Below, piece by piece: positions 62,620-64,000 of a stretch of DNA of 64,000 bases. The DNA comes from Arthrobacter sp. zg-Y1171 (lineage in GTDB: Bacteria > Actinomycetota > Actinomycetes > Actinomycetales > Micrococcaceae), in NCBI RefSeq assembly GCF_025244845.1, contig NZ_CP104264.1, forward strand, positions 1,426,001 through 1,490,000. The letters are read 5' to 3'. Within the stretch, counting starts at the first letter, position 1. Every line of letters starts with the position of its first letter. The translations under genes were made by a program, and so were the position numbers. The notes beneath the pieces are model-generated. The model searched no databases and was not told where the DNA came from. It saw only the letters and a program-made list of their open reading frames with translations.

Positions 62620-63303
62620 ATGACAATCATCGTGCTGGACAGCGCCGCGGGAATGGAAGCGGTGCTCCAGGCCGCCGAGGGGGAGCGCAGCGGGTTGCTG
62701 CGTTCGATGCTTGCTCCGATGGAAGGCATGTGCCGGTACTTTCCGGGGCAGGTGGACCTGGCGGCAATGCACGGTCTGAGTTTTGGCTTCCCCTTGGACC
62801 GCGACAGTGAAAGCTGTCGTGAGGGGCTCGCCCGGTTGACGACGGCGGATGCCTGGGGGCGGATCGAAAACGCGCTGGCGAACGCAGTTGACCTGCAGGT
62901 CCAAGCCGTTCCTGAAGTCAAGGTGCCGGAGATTACCGTCCTTATGGTGCTTGGCGACCCTGCGGACGAATACTTCATGGCGGATGCCTTTGCCCGCCAG
63001 CTCGACGGGGACCAACTGGGTTACACGCCCATGGGTCTACCGCACCTTCACGATGACGCAGTGTTCGAGAAGGTCCTATCCGGGCTGGATATCGGCGGGA
63101 TGAACAACTTCACCGCCTGGGTGCACGGCGATGAAGCAGCCCGTCGGTTCGGGGCTGAACCGGTAGGTCTTCCGGCGGGGGCAGGCTACGCCGCAGGGAA
63201 CCGCCTCGTTGACCGTTTCCTGGCGGCCACCGGGCTCAGTGCGGCGGAAGCATTGCACCTGCCAAGCCGAGAGATTATCGACACTGCGCTAAACGATTCC
63301 TGA
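62620..63303 (+). CDS. Hypothetical protein
   Basis: A 227-residue soluble protein without a signal peptide. No family is recognised with confidence. Conserved-looking segments include VKVPEITVLMVLGDPADEYF in the middle and NNFTAWVHGDEAARRFGAEP later. The mature protein is acidic with mixed alpha/beta prediction. No HExxH or P-loop is present. It is divergent from the DHA2 exporter, so the TetR operator region may also influence it. Confidence 0.65.
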   Translation: MTIIVLDSAAGMEAVLQAAEGERSGLLRSMLAPMEGMCRYFPGQVDLAAMHGLSFGFPLDRDSESCREGLARLTTADAWGRIENALANAVDLQVQAVPEVKVPEITVLMVLGDPADEYFMADAFARQLDGDQLGYTPMGLPHLHDDAVFEKVLSGLDIGGMNNFTAWVHGDEAARRFGAEPVGLPAGAGYAAGNRLVDRFLAATGLSAAEALHLPSREIIDTALNDS

Positions 63304-63474
63304 CACCGCAGCCAGCTGTAGGGCTTGACGGTATTCGCGGCCTCACCCAATAGTATTGCGCCCGTTTTTCTCTTGGTATTGCGGCGGCGCAATGGGTCCG
63401 TTGGGAATCGGCGCTTTTCTTGCTTTCGAATTCGTGAATGTCAGGTGCCGCCGCACGTCAGCGTAAGACGCAGC

Positions 63475-64000
63475 TCAGCGGACCCAGGCGCGCATAGTCT
63501 CGATCAGCGGCTCGGTAGGCCCGCCGATCAGTTTGGCCAGGTCGCCGGGCGCCGGAGCCAACGCACCGTCGCGCATATTGGCATTGAGCGTACCCAGGAA
63601 GCCTGCGGTCGCCTCATCAAGTCCGAGGGCGACCAGCTGTTTCTGTTCTTCCTCCGGTGCCAGGACCTCGTAGCGCACGGGGGTTCCAAGCACTTCCTGA
63701 GCGGCCGCAGCGAATTCCGTGTAGGTCCAGGCCGTATCCCCGGATAGTTCATAGGCCTTGCCTTCGTGGCCTGGAGTGCTGAGCACGACAGCGGCTGCCT
63801 CGGCATAGTCCCGGCGCGGGGCGCTGGCAATGCGCCCTGGACCCACACTGTTGGCGACGACGCCGGTTTGCCGCGCGGCGTCGAACTCCTGCCTGTGGTT
63901 TTCCGTGTACCAGCCATGGCGCAGAAAGGTCGCCGGAAGGCCGGACACAGTGATGAGTTCCTCGGTCGCTCGATGCTCCGGAGCGAGGGCGAGAATCGTC
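63475..64000 (-). CDS. NmrA-like NAD(P)-dependent oxidoreductase, truncated at window edge
   Basis: The C-terminal 174 residues of an NmrA/QorB-type SDR. The visible part begins TILALAPEHRATEELI and continues with the family segment GLPATFLRHGWYTENH, then ASAPRRDYAEAAAVVL. The Rossmann N-terminus lies beyond base 64000. Relatives reduce quinones or sense redox state. The frame stays open to the window edge, so this is a partial gene and not a broken one. Confidence 0.82.
   Translation of the reverse strand, partial: TILALAPEHRATEELITVSGLPATFLRHGWYTENHRQEFDAARQTGVVANSVGPGRIASAPRRDYAEAAAVVLSTPGHEGKAYELSGDTAWTYTEFAAAAQEVLGTPVRYEVLAPEEEQKQLVALGLDEATAGFLGTLNANMRDGALAPAPGDLAKLIGGPTEPLIETMRAWVR

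Overview
The window is a 64 kb piece of a high-GC chromosome. It most likely comes from an Arthrobacter-like member of the Micrococcaceae (Actinobacteria). The reasons are dense GC-rich coding with frequent GTG and TTG starts, and actinobacterial families: an HRDC ribonuclease D beside a DUF3000 gene, DUF6421, a DUF222/HNH 13E12-type protein, an MT0933-type antitoxin, a ScyD-like propeller and a DUF664/DinB protein. No rRNA, tRNA, CRISPR array, insertion sequence or prophage was seen. Species assignment is inference.

Layout. 1-7.7 kb: an aldo/keto reductase, a small island bounded by two inverted copies of a 75 bp palindromic repeat, a fadA-fadJ beta-oxidation operon with a palindromic operator, and small membrane proteins. 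7.7-13.8 kb: an esterase, a short UvrA-like ABC protein, a ClpX-type zinc-finger regulator, an MFS exporter behind two tandem operators, and two GNAT acetyltransferases. 14-18.3 kb: two divergent secreted enzymes (an M6 metalloprotease and a 5'-nucleotidase) and a GlsB-type stress membrane protein. 18.4-25 kb: DinB, GNAT and SRPBCC proteins, a large polytopic membrane protein, RNase D and DUF3000. 25-32.7 kb: a DUF6421/SDR/threonine aldolase operon, a small lipoprotein, release factor 3 and an ArsR/MFS pair. 33-38.3 kb: a second thiolase, a SnoaL-like/NCS1 permease/cyclase operon and a second aldo/keto reductase. 38.3-46.4 kb: a complete nine-gene V/A-type ATPase operon, apparently headed by a gene for an encapsulated-ferritin-like protein. 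46.5-57.5 kb: flavin reductase, MsrB, a USP-like protein, hydrolases, a methyltransferase, YbaK, SufE, a rhodanese, the HNH protein, ZapE and the antitoxin. 57.5-64 kb: a ScyD-like propeller, an internally deleted NAD(P)H oxidoreductase, a CPBP protease, a TetR/DHA2 exporter pair with a clear operator, an unknown protein and a truncated NmrA-type oxidoreductase.

The most notable structures are these. (1) The V/A-ATPase operon has an unusual gene order, a short subunit I, an extended proteolipid and a ferritin-like leader gene under a recognisable promoter. (2) There are two families of intergenic palindromic repeats. One occurs upstream of genes (three loci) and the other at gene 3' ends (three loci). 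(3) Several clean operators occur: TGTCAGG-N5-CCTGACA in tandem, ATGTTACTC-GT-GAGTAACAT, CTAAAG-N4-CTTTAG, and a 22 bp TetR-type site. All functional statements rest on motif recognition by eye; no database search was run.
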